Assembly: GCA_016934395.1 (NCBI GenBank)
Contig: JAFGSZ010000036.1
Coordinates: 1-64,000 of the forward strand
Source of the DNA: Bacteroidales bacterium
GTDB taxonomy: Bacteria > Bacteroidota > Bacteroidia > Bacteroidales > UBA10428
Length of the DNA stretch: 64,000 nucleotides
Direction of reading: 5' to 3'
How positions within the stretch are numbered: the stretch's first letter is position 1; each line of letters starts with the position of its first letter. Positions 36,294 through 44,873 of the stretch are shown piece by piece. Both the position numbers and the translations under genes were made by a program. The notes beneath the pieces were generated by a model, which saw only the letters and a list, made by a program, of their open reading frames with translations, was not told the DNA's origin and did no database searches.

Positions 36294-37979
36294 TTACTTC
36301 AATACTATTTCCTGTCCTTTAGGTTTATAAGTCCCCATTAGAATAGAACTATAAATTTCCGGAGATTTTAGCATTTCAACCGCTTTATCTAATTGCTCAT
36401 CATCACGTAAAGACACTTTTAAACGTCCTTTTTGATAATAATACCTGCTTGCTATTTCCTCAATTAATAATTCGGAAATTTCTTTTTTGTAGGTTTCAAG
36501 ATCTTTACGCAGATTATGTGATAATTTACTTTTTAGACCATTAAATTCTTCTTCAGCAAGTTCGTAATATCCTTCGCTTTTGGCAATGGTTATTAATTCT
36601 GCAAGTTTATCATCACTGCTGGTGGTATAATCGAATTCTTTTTTTGTGAGAAATTCAGCAAAATTATTATAATCGTTATCCGAAAGATAAAAACTATCTA
36701 AAATACCAATAGAATCATGCTTGGCAGTAAATAAAGTACTATAATCGAAAATAAGATTTTGAACATATAAATTTATGGTGAGATTGGCCGGAATATTTAC
36801 CTCAATATTGATATCCGGGGCAATTCCACCACCGTCATATACTTTTCGTCCGTTTAGGGTTGAAAATTCCGAAATTAAAGAATCGGGAATGTGACCTACA
36901 CTTCCATCTTCATTGCGGTGAGTATAATCCAATGCCTGGATGCACCTTCCGCTGGGTATATAGTATTTTGCTGTAGTAACCTTTAATTGAGTATTATAAC
37001 TTAATGGCCGGGTTGTCTGAACAAGTCCTTTCCCAAAAGTCCTTTGCCCGATAATCAAAGCTCTATCCAGGTCCTGCAAAGCCCCGGCAACAATTTCCGA
37101 AGCAGACGCTGAACCCTGGTTCACCAATATTGCAAGAGGTATTAAGGTATCAACAGGCTCAAAACTAGTTTCATATTTATGGTCCCATTGTTTTACCTTC
37201 CCTCTTGTACTCACTATTTCCTGGTCTTTTTTAACAAATAAGTTTGCCACCCCAACAGCTTCGACAAGCAAACCTCCCGGATTATTTCGCAAATCGAGAA
37301 TTATACCATCAACATTTAATCTTTTAAGTTCTATCAATGCATCTTTAACTTCTTTTGTGGCATCTTTCGTGAAATTCGAAAGCCTTATATATCCCATATT
37401 ATTTTCAACTACTCCATAATATGGGACATTACTGATCGTAATTTTTTCTCTTGTAAGAGTTTTTGATATTGTTTCACTTGTACCAATACGTCTGACCGAA
37501 ATATCAACAGGAGTATTTGGGCTGCCTTTTAATAATTCACTTACACCACTAATATCTTTCCCTTTTATAGATATCCCATCAATTGTAATAAGGGTATCAC
37601 CTGCGTGTAATCCGAATTTATTGGCAGGAAACCCTTCGTAAGGTTCTGAAATTATAGTATAATCTCCTGCTTTCCGGATTAATGCACCTATTCCTCCATA
37701 CTCTCCGGTGGTCATAAACCTGAATTCATCCATATCCGATTCAGCGATAAAATTTGTATACGGATCCAATGATTCCAGCATACCTTTAATCCCGGATTCA
37801 ACAAGTTTCTGGGGATCGGTATTGTCAACATAATATAAATTTAGCTCCCTGAACAAGGTGACAAAAATGTCAAGATTCTTGGCAATCTGGAAGTCTTTAT
37901 CATTGAAAGCAACAAATAAAAGCGAACTTCCCAAAATAAAAACACTTAGCAGAATAATCTTAATTTTTTTTCTTTTCAT
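36294..37979 (-). CDS. S41 family C-terminal processing peptidase
   Basis: A 561-residue periplasmic serine protease of the CtpA/Prc type. It has an N-terminal signal or anchor (residues 1-25), a PDZ domain (about 85-165, with GGIGALIRKAGD and NKFGLHAGDTLITIDG), then the S41 catalytic core. The Ser/Lys dyad lies in NQGSASASEIVAGALQD and RTFGKGLVQTT. The C-terminal 150 residues are helical. Such enzymes trim or degrade envelope proteins. It is longer than a minimal CtpA because of the helical tail, as is usual in Bacteroidota. Confidence 0.93.
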   Translation of the reverse strand: MKRKKIKIILLSVFILGSSLLFVAFNDKDFQIAKNLDIFVTLFRELNLYYVDNTDPQKLVESGIKGMLESLDPYTNFIAESDMDEFRFMTTGEYGGIGALIRKAGDYTIISEPYEGFPANKFGLHAGDTLITIDGISIKGKDISGVSELLKGSPNTPVDISVRRIGTSETISKTLTREKITISNVPYYGVVENNMGYIRLSNFTKDATKEVKDALIELKRLNVDGIILDLRNNPGGLLVEAVGVANLFVKKDQEIVSTRGKVKQWDHKYETSFEPVDTLIPLAILVNQGSASASEIVAGALQDLDRALIIGQRTFGKGLVQTTRPLSYNTQLKVTTAKYYIPSGRCIQALDYTHRNEDGSVGHIPDSLISEFSTLNGRKVYDGGGIAPDINIEVNIPANLTINLYVQNLIFDYSTLFTAKHDSIGILDSFYLSDNDYNNFAEFLTKKEFDYTTSSDDKLAELITIAKSEGYYELAEEEFNGLKSKLSHNLRKDLETYKKEISELLIEEIASRYYYQKGRLKVSLRDDEQLDKAVEMLKSPEIYSSILMGTYKPKGQEIVLK

Positions 37980-38138
37980 CCTATCTATTTTTAAACAACA
38001 TCTGCACTAAATCGTAAAATTAAATTATTTTCCATTACTACGAAGATATAACACAAAAAGTGAACAAAAGATTATATAATTAAATGTTAATTTTTCATAA
38101 ATTTTTTAAATATATATTGAAATTTTCTATGATTTGAA

Positions 38139-38978
38139 TCATGAGTACTTGTTCTTTTTTATATATTCTATAATTAAAGAATTATATTTATTTTTAATTC
38201 TCTGAATATTAACCTCTTTTACATTATAATTTATATTATCAATTAAAGAAACCGGTAAAACTTTTGGTGATGTCCCTGTAAGAAAACAACCTTCAAAATG
38301 TTCAAGTTCATTTTTATGAATTTTTTCTACTCTAACCGGGATACCCAGTTGTTCTGAAATTATTAACACGTACTTGCGGGTAATGCCTTCAAGAACTTGA
38401 TCTGAAGGTGGGGTATACAGAATACTATTTTTTATAAAAAACACATTTGCTTTACTTGCTTCTGTAATATATCCTTTTTCGCTAACCAAAAGAATTTCAA
38501 AAAAACTTTTATTTCCAAGTGTTTTTTCTCTTGTTTTAATGAGTTCTTTATTTAGAATTTTTGCGTTGGGATTTTTTCGCACTATATAAGTTAATAGAAG
38601 AGCAACACCATGATCATATTGAAGGGAATCAGGATAGTTGTGCTGAATAAAATATGCCAGAACTACAGGGAGGCAGTTTTTTTGATTTTCATAAAAATTA
38701 AATACAATTTTTACATTCCCTGAATATATTCCATTTTCTGTTTGCAATTTTTTAAGATTGTCCAATAAATTTTCCCGGTTCAGATTATAACTATATCCTG
38801 CCAGTTGATTAAAATACTGAAGCCTTTCAAGATGATCTTCAACAAAAAGATAAATGCCATCAATAACCCTTAAAACTTCATAAATTGATTTGCCCTTAAA
38901 TAATACGTTTTCGTTAAAATTATCACAGCGAACAAACGAATTATTATAAAAGTATTTCTCCCCTATACATTCTTTCAT
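38139..38978 (-). CDS. Class IV aminotransferase
   Basis: A 279-residue PLP enzyme of fold type IV, the group that includes D-amino-acid and branched-chain aminotransferases and 4-amino-4-deoxychorismate lyase. The N-terminus has VLFKGKSIYEVLRVIDG, the family dimer and active-site segment. A lysine in the NAKILNKELIKTREK region is the candidate PLP lysine. VSEKGYITEASKANVFFI near residue 178 is the PLP phosphate-binding part. The substrate cannot be assigned; no pabA or pabB is near. It lies 8 bp after the tonB gene and is probably co-transcribed with it. Confidence 0.85.
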   Translation of the reverse strand: MKECIGEKYFYNNSFVRCDNFNENVLFKGKSIYEVLRVIDGIYLFVEDHLERLQYFNQLAGYSYNLNRENLLDNLKKLQTENGIYSGNVKIVFNFYENQKNCLPVVLAYFIQHNYPDSLQYDHGVALLLTYIVRKNPNAKILNKELIKTREKTLGNKSFFEILLVSEKGYITEASKANVFFIKNSILYTPPSDQVLEGITRKYVLIISEQLGIPVRVEKIHKNELEHFEGCFLTGTSPKVLPVSLIDNINYNVKEVNIQRIKNKYNSLIIEYIKKNKYS

Positions 38979-38986
38979 TTATCAGA

Positions 38987-39688
38987 TTAATATTGTGGAA
39001 TAAAAATGTACGTTATGGTTCCTTTCTGTTTTAGGGGAGCATTGAGATCAATATTAAATACTGATTTTTGAGCATAGTTTAATGCTACTTGCTGTAAACA
39101 ATATGAAGCCGTAGTACTTGATTTACTAATTTCAGCATTTACCACCCTTCCTTTTTGATCTACAATGATTTCTATAGTTACTTCTCCACCCCCTTCACAT
39201 TTATAAACCGGAACCGGAAGATTACGATCCGAACGATTCTCAAGAAAGTATGTAATATTTGTTGGCCCTGAATACGTTTTTTCCTTTTTATCAGAAGGTT
39301 TAGGTTTTTTCTCCTCCATAGTTGGAAACTCTTCATCTTCTATATCACGGTCAAGTTGCTGGTTAAGCTCTTTAATTCCCAGTTCTTCTTTTAATTGTTC
39401 CAGATATTTTTCCGTGCTTATCTCATCTTCTATTTGCCGGGCAGCATTTACAGCAATATTTTTTCGTGTTTGATCAGGAAGCGGAACAATTTCAGCAAGT
39501 TCCTGAATTTTTTTCTGAATTGCTTCCTGCACGTCAAATTCCTGTTCCTGAAAATCAATTACCATAAATTCTTTATGCTTTTTCTTTACTTCATCCAGTT
39601 TAAATGATAAAAAAGCCACCAGCAATGCAAGGTGAAAAACAATTGTTCCCAGCACACCTGTAATATTATTTTTAAATAATACTCTCAT
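38987..39688 (-). CDS. TonB-family energy transducer
   Basis: A 233-residue protein with one N-terminal membrane helix (about 10-30), a charged lysine/glutamate-rich and proline-containing linker (about 35-140), and a C-terminal TonB domain (about 150-233, with GGEVTIEIIVDQKGRVVNAEI). It would couple the proton-motive force of the inner membrane to outer-membrane transporters. No ExbB/ExbD genes are nearby. The last residues, KGTITYIFIPQY, end in a typical strand. Confidence 0.88.
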   Translation of the reverse strand: MRVLFKNNITGVLGTIVFHLALLVAFLSFKLDEVKKKHKEFMVIDFQEQEFDVQEAIQKKIQELAEIVPLPDQTRKNIAVNAARQIEDEISTEKYLEQLKEELGIKELNQQLDRDIEDEEFPTMEEKKPKPSDKKEKTYSGPTNITYFLENRSDRNLPVPVYKCEGGGEVTIEIIVDQKGRVVNAEISKSSTTASYCLQQVALNYAQKSVFNIDLNAPLKQKGTITYIFIPQY

Positions 39689-39847
39689 TAAATAAAAAAG
39701 AAACGTTTTGTACTTGTACGAAATTATAAAAAACTGAATGACTTTTTGAATTAAATCTAAAAACGGATCATTTAAAAATTTTTAAATGCTTAATTTTAAG
39801 GATAAATCTTAAATTTGATTTATAAACTTTATATAAACAATAAATTT

Positions 39848-41194
39848 ATGAGAAAAATAATGCTTAAGTTTTATGTATTTGTATTTCTGTTGTTAGGTGC
39901 AACAGTGATTACTGCCCAGCGGCCCGAGATCAACTTTGTTGAATTTGATCTTGAAAACGGCCTGCATGTTATTTTACACCAGGATAACAGCTCACCTGTA
40001 GTTGCCATAAATATTATGTATCATGTAGGATCAAAAAATGAGAAACCTGATCGCACCGGCTTTGCTCATTTTTTTGAACATCTGATGTTTGAAGGGTCCG
40101 AAAACATTGATCGCGGAGAATATTTTAAACTTGTTCAAAACGCAGGAGGAAGAAACAATGCCTATACATCCTTTGATATTACCACATATTTTGAGGTATT
40201 ACCATCAAATCAACTGGAATTGGGATTGTGGCTTGAATCGGAACGGTTACTTCATTTAAAAATCGATTCTGTAGGCGTAGAAACACAGCGCAGAGTTGTT
40301 AAGGAAGAGAGAAAAGCCAGCTATGAAAACCAGCCATACGGATCATTCCTGCAGGAACTGTTTTCAAATGCCTATACTCAACATCCTTACCGTTGGGTGC
40401 CCATTGGAGAAGTTCAATATATTGATCAGGCTACCATTTCGGAATTTAATGATTTTTATAATCATTTTTATGTTCCCAATAATGCCGTTCTTGTTATAGC
40501 TGGGGATATACAGATTGAACAAACCCGCGAACTGGTGAAAAAATATTTTTCTGAAATATCGAAGAAAAACCTAAATATCTATCGCCCTAAAGAAATAGAA
40601 CCACAACATACAGAAGAAACAAGAAAAACAGTATATGATAACATCCAGCTACCAGGCCTCTTTATCGGATATCATGTACCTTCTGTGGGAACTAATGATT
40701 ATTATGCCCTTGAAATGTTACAAACATTACTTTCAGGTGGACAAAGCTCCAGATTGTATAAAGAACTGGTCGACAATCAGCAAAAAGCCCTTCAGGTAGT
40801 TGCTGTTCCGCTAAGTCTTGAAGATCCCGGATTATTTATTGTTCTTGGGATAGCCAATATGGGAGTGGAATTAGAAGATCTCGAAGAATCAGTTGAAACT
40901 GAAATAACTAAAGTAAAAGAAAATCTGATAAGTGAAAAAGAGTTTGAAAAATTAAAAAACCAAACAGAAAATGAATTTATCAATAGCAACTCTACATACC
41001 AGGGTATTGCAATAAGTCTTTCTGAGTATTATACAATTCAAAAAAATCCAAGCCTTATCAATACAGAAATTGATAATTACTTGTCCGTTACGCGTGAAGA
41101 CATACAACGGGTAGCCAAACAATATCTGACTCCTGAAAACAGGGTTGTTTTGTATTATCTGCCTAAATCACAGGAAACCGCTTCTAATGAATAA
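39848..41194 (+). CDS. M16 zinc peptidase, catalytic partner
   Basis: A 448-residue secreted or periplasmic metallopeptidase. I start it at the ATG at 39848, which opens the signal peptide ending near VITAQ; the TTG-initiated form from 39815 only adds a tail. The inverted zinc motif HFFEH occupies residues 74-78 and the third ligand Glu154 lies exactly 76 residues later. Two M16 domains follow each other. It is the active half of a pair with the next gene, 23 bp downstream. Substrates are likely peptides in the envelope. Confidence 0.92.
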   Translation: MRKIMLKFYVFVFLLLGATVITAQRPEINFVEFDLENGLHVILHQDNSSPVVAINIMYHVGSKNEKPDRTGFAHFFEHLMFEGSENIDRGEYFKLVQNAGGRNNAYTSFDITTYFEVLPSNQLELGLWLESERLLHLKIDSVGVETQRRVVKEERKASYENQPYGSFLQELFSNAYTQHPYRWVPIGEVQYIDQATISEFNDFYNHFYVPNNAVLVIAGDIQIEQTRELVKKYFSEISKKNLNIYRPKEIEPQHTEETRKTVYDNIQLPGLFIGYHVPSVGTNDYYALEMLQTLLSGGQSSRLYKELVDNQQKALQVVAVPLSLEDPGLFIVLGIANMGVELEDLEESVETEITKVKENLISEKEFEKLKNQTENEFINSNSTYQGIAISLSEYYTIQKNPSLINTEIDNYLSVTREDIQRVAKQYLTPENRVVLYYLPKSQETASNE

Positions 41195-41217
41195 TTAACC
41201 TTTGAAAATCAAGAACA

Positions 41218-43293
41218 ATGAAAAATAAACTGATAATAGCTTTTGTTTTTACTTTTTTATTTCAGGCTGCATTTACACAGACTGATCGTTCAAAACCTCC
41301 TAAACCGGCACCCGCTCCGGAAATTAAAATAGGCGAATACCAATCTTTTAAACTTAAAAACGGATTGCAGGTTTTTGTGGTCGAAAATCATAAAATTCCT
41401 AAAGTATCCTATTCTCTGGTTTTTAAATTCGACCCCATTCTGGAAGGAGAAAATGCAGGATATGTAGATATTGCAGGACAATTAATCGGAACAGCCACAA
41501 AAACCCGTACAAAAAATCAGATCGATGAAGAAACTGATTTTATCGGAGCAAATCTTTCAGCATCATCTACTTCAGTATTTGCATCATCCTTGAAAAAACA
41601 TAACGAAAAATTGCTTGAATTGATGTCTGATGTTATTCTTAATGCAGAATTTAAGGAAGAAGAACTGGAAAAAATAAGAAAACAGACATTATCCGGCATT
41701 GCCTTTGAAAAAGATGATCCAAGTTCTATCTCTGACAATGTTGCCAATGTAATTCTTTACGGGAAATCACATCCGTATGGCGAAATAGAAACTGAAAATA
41801 CTGTAAATCAAATTACCCTTGAGCAATGTAAAAAGTTTTATTCCACCTATTACCGTCCAAATATTGCATATCTGGCTATAGTTGGTGATATAAATGTTAA
41901 GGAAGCAAAAGTCTTAATTAAAAAATATTTTGATAGCTGGACGAGCGCTGAAGTCCCATCTGCAAAGTATAATACACCGGAAGCACCTGCTAAAAGAACT
42001 GTAGCAATTGTTGACCGTCCCAATGCGGTTCAGTCTGTAGTTAAAGTAACTTACCCTGTTAATTTAAAGATCGGTGACGAAAATTACATTAAAGCCAGAG
42101 TAATGAATACCATTCTTGGTGGAGGAACCTACAGATTATTTCAAAATCTAAGGGAAACCCACGGATTTACTTATGGAGCTTATTCTTCGCTTGATGCAGA
42201 TCAGATTATTGGTAGTTTTACAGCCTCTGCTGATGTGGCAAATGCAGTAACCGACAGCAGTGTAACCGAAATTTTATACGAAATGGAAAGGCTTCGTACT
42301 GAAAAAGTGCCTGAAGAAGAACTAACACGGGCAAAAAATAATTTAAGCGGTAGTTTTGCCTTGTCACTTGAAAGACCAGAGACTGTTGCTCGGTTTGCTC
42401 TTAATATTGCCCGTTATAATCTGCCTAAAGATTATTATGCCAATTACTTAAAAAATCTTGAAGCTGTTACAGCTGAAGATATAATGGCAATGGCCAATCT
42501 TTATCTGAAACCTGAAAACAGCTACGTTTTTATTGTGGGTAAAGCCGAAGAAGTAAGCAATAAAATTAAAATATTTAGTCCGGATGGTCAACTGGTTTAT
42601 TATGATACTGAAGGAAACACTTACGACCCGGCAGAAAGGGCAAAAGCTGTTCCGGCAGGATTAACAGGAAAAATGGTGTTTGATAAATATTTTGAAGCCA
42701 TTGGAGGCAGGGACAAATATGCTTCCATTCAGGATATATGGTTTAAAATGTCGGCAAATATGCAGGGCATGACTTTGCAGATCGATCAATACCAAAAAGC
42801 CCCTGACAAATTTGCCATGCAGGTAGCCATGAATGGAAATATTATTCAAAAACAAGTTTTTGATGGCGCTAAGGGTAAATCTATTCAAATGGGTCAGGAA
42901 ATGGAAATTACAGGTAAAGAACTTGATCGTATGAAACTGCGTTCCAAAATTGATGTTGAATTAAATTATGAAGAAAACGGGGTGAGTTCTAACCTAAAAT
43001 CGATAGAAGATGTTGATGGTAAAAAGGCCTACCTGATAGAGTTGTTATTACCAACCGGTGAAACTACCTCAGAATATTTTGATGTAGAAACAGGTTTAAA
43101 ACTTAAAACCGTTTCAACCATGGAAGCACAGGGCCAAACGATTAATCAATCTATTACCTATGATGACTATAAAGATGTGGATGGCTTATTATTCCCCTTC
43201 AAAATGAACCAGTCCATCGGACCACAATCTTTCGATATAAATGTTGAAAGTGTACAAATTAATAGCGGCATAGAAGACAGTATTTTTGAATAA
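41218..43293 (+). CDS. M16-like peptidase partner, zinc site absent, with C-terminal lipoprotein-sorting-like domain
   Basis: A 691-residue protein with a signal peptide (ending near AAFTQ). Two M16 folds cover about 25-470, but the HxxEH zinc motif is missing at the expected place near residue 83 (GQLIGTATKTRTK instead). The Arg/Tyr substrate-binding pair is present in YRLFQNLRETHGFTYGAYSS. This fits the inactive subunit of an M16B heterodimer with the preceding gene. About 210 extra residues (from ~478) resemble LolA or outer-membrane lipoprotein-sorting folds, as in other Bacteroidota homologues. It ends at a strong terminator. Confidence 0.9.
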   Translation: MKNKLIIAFVFTFLFQAAFTQTDRSKPPKPAPAPEIKIGEYQSFKLKNGLQVFVVENHKIPKVSYSLVFKFDPILEGENAGYVDIAGQLIGTATKTRTKNQIDEETDFIGANLSASSTSVFASSLKKHNEKLLELMSDVILNAEFKEEELEKIRKQTLSGIAFEKDDPSSISDNVANVILYGKSHPYGEIETENTVNQITLEQCKKFYSTYYRPNIAYLAIVGDINVKEAKVLIKKYFDSWTSAEVPSAKYNTPEAPAKRTVAIVDRPNAVQSVVKVTYPVNLKIGDENYIKARVMNTILGGGTYRLFQNLRETHGFTYGAYSSLDADQIIGSFTASADVANAVTDSSVTEILYEMERLRTEKVPEEELTRAKNNLSGSFALSLERPETVARFALNIARYNLPKDYYANYLKNLEAVTAEDIMAMANLYLKPENSYVFIVGKAEEVSNKIKIFSPDGQLVYYDTEGNTYDPAERAKAVPAGLTGKMVFDKYFEAIGGRDKYASIQDIWFKMSANMQGMTLQIDQYQKAPDKFAMQVAMNGNIIQKQVFDGAKGKSIQMGQEMEITGKELDRMKLRSKIDVELNYEENGVSSNLKSIEDVDGKKAYLIELLLPTGETTSEYFDVETGLKLKTVSTMEAQGQTINQSITYDDYKDVDGLLFPFKMNQSIGPQSFDINVESVQINSGIEDSIFE

Positions 43294-43312
43294 TAGATTT
43301 ATACTATTCAAT

Positions 43313-43340
43313 AAAAACCACTCTAATTAGAGTGGTTTTT
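43313..43340 (+). terminator. Rho-independent terminator after the M16 pair
   Basis: AAAAACCACTCTAA and TTAGAGTGGTTTTT form a perfect 28-bp palindrome followed by more T's, 20 bp beyond the stop codon. By symmetry it may act on both strands. Confidence 0.92.
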
Positions 43341-43402
43341 TTATGTATTGCAGTTAAATAAAAAAAATACTAATTTTTAGTCACCATTAATCTTGTTTAA
43401 CT

Positions 43403-44770
43403 ATGATACTTCAATCTATTAATCCATACAATTCGCAATTATTGGCAGAATTTGAGGAATTGAATTCACATAAAATTGAAAAGACATTAATTATTGCTGA
43501 AAATTCTTTTAGTCGTTGGAAAAAAACAACATTCAGACAACGAAAAGAAATTTTATTAAAATGTGCACAAACACTAAGAGGAAAAAGAGATTTTTATGCC
43601 CGGTTGATTACTAGTGAGATGGGGAAAGTAATTAAAGAATCTTTGGCTGAGGTTGAAAAAAGCGCCTGGGTGTGTGAATATTATGCAAAACAGGGTGAAG
43701 AATTTCTAAAAGATACTCCATTATCCGTTGAAGCAGCAAAAAGTTTTATTACTTACGACCCACTTGGAACTATACTAGCTATAATGCCTTGGAATTTTCC
43801 TTTTTACCAGGTATTCCGATGTGCTCCCCCGATTTTATTTGCAGGAAATACTATAATTCTGAAACATGCTTCAAATGTACCACAGTGCGCCCTTGAAATT
43901 GAAAAAATATGGCTGGAATCAGGACTCCCGGAGGGTACCTTTCAAACTTTGCTGGTAAGTTCATCAAAAGTAAATACCCTTATAGATGATCCCAGAATTC
44001 ATGCAGTTAACATAACGGGCAGCGTTGAGGCCGGAAGCAAGGTAGCCGAAAGGGCAGGGAAAAACATAAAAAAAACAGTTCTTGAATTAGGAGGAAGTGA
44101 TCCGTTTATAATAACTTCGGAAGCAGATGTTACGGAAGCTGCAAAGATTGCTGCCAAAGCCAGAATGATAAATTGCGGACAAAGTTGTATTGCCTCTAAG
44201 CGATTTATTGCCCATCAGAAAATAGCAGATAAGTTTTTGGGATTATTCAGGCAATATTTAGAAGAGTTACATTTTGGTAATCCACTGGATACTAAATCTG
44301 ATTATGCTTCCATGGCAAGCGAACATTTAAGGATTGAGTTAGAAAAACAAGTAGATGAATCCATATCTTCAGGAACGGAAATTTATTGGCAGGACAAAAA
44401 ATCAGATCAGAAACAAGCATTTTTTAATCCGTTAATTCTTTTAGATCCTTCAAAAGATAGTCCTGCTTACAATGAAGAATTGTTTGGTCCAGTTGCCACT
44501 GTTTTTATTGCAAAAGATGATGAAGATGCCGTTAATATTGCTAACGATTCCGTTTTTGGATTGGGGGCCTCCATATGGTCGAAGAATACAGTATATGCAC
44601 AAAAATTAGCCCGGAAAATAGACTCGGGATTAATATATATCAATTCCATGGTAGCCTCCCGTCCGGAAATCCCTTTTGGTGGAGTTAAAAAATCAGGATA
44701 TGGCCGGGAATTGTTTTACCTTGGAATCCGTGAGTTTACTAACCAGAAAACAATATTTCGGTATTTATAA
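43403..44770 (+). CDS. Succinate-semialdehyde-type aldehyde dehydrogenase
   Basis: Oxidises an aldehyde to the acid with NAD(P)+ (ALDH superfamily, GabD/Sad group). It is 455 residues, shorter than the 480 or so of classic GabD, which is normal for this subgroup. Motifs are AIMPWNFPFYQVFRCAPP near residue 128, ELGGSDPFII near 228 and the catalytic Cys262 in NCGQSCIASKRF. The C-terminus has PFGGVKKSGYGRELFYLGIREFTNQKT. The gene is flanked by terminators and is monocistronic. Substrate assignment is by family only. Confidence 0.9.
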   Translation: MILQSINPYNSQLLAEFEELNSHKIEKTLIIAENSFSRWKKTTFRQRKEILLKCAQTLRGKRDFYARLITSEMGKVIKESLAEVEKSAWVCEYYAKQGEEFLKDTPLSVEAAKSFITYDPLGTILAIMPWNFPFYQVFRCAPPILFAGNTIILKHASNVPQCALEIEKIWLESGLPEGTFQTLLVSSSKVNTLIDDPRIHAVNITGSVEAGSKVAERAGKNIKKTVLELGGSDPFIITSEADVTEAAKIAAKARMINCGQSCIASKRFIAHQKIADKFLGLFRQYLEELHFGNPLDTKSDYASMASEHLRIELEKQVDESISSGTEIYWQDKKSDQKQAFFNPLILLDPSKDSPAYNEELFGPVATVFIAKDDEDAVNIANDSVFGLGASIWSKNTVYAQKLARKIDSGLIYINSMVASRPEIPFGGVKKSGYGRELFYLGIREFTNQKTIFRYL

Positions 44771-44813
44771 TCTCCTCCGTTTTAAAAATTAGAACTGAAT
44801 TTTTCATAAAAAC

Positions 44814-44845
44814 CCGGATTGCCCATATAAAAATAAACAATCCGG
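44814..44845 (-). terminator. Terminator between convergent genes
   Basis: CCGGATTG and CAATCCGG form an 8-bp stem with a 16-base loop. On the minus strand five T's follow, on the plus strand TAGTTTT. It can end the aldehyde dehydrogenase on one side and the TIM-barrel gene on the other. Confidence 0.75.
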
Positions 44846-44873
44846 TAGTTTTAATATAAATAAATTCCAATTA

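Noticed and set aside
39815-39847. TTG start for the first M16 peptidase
   Set aside because: The extension is lysine- and asparagine-rich and comes before a clean signal peptide that begins with ATG at 39848.
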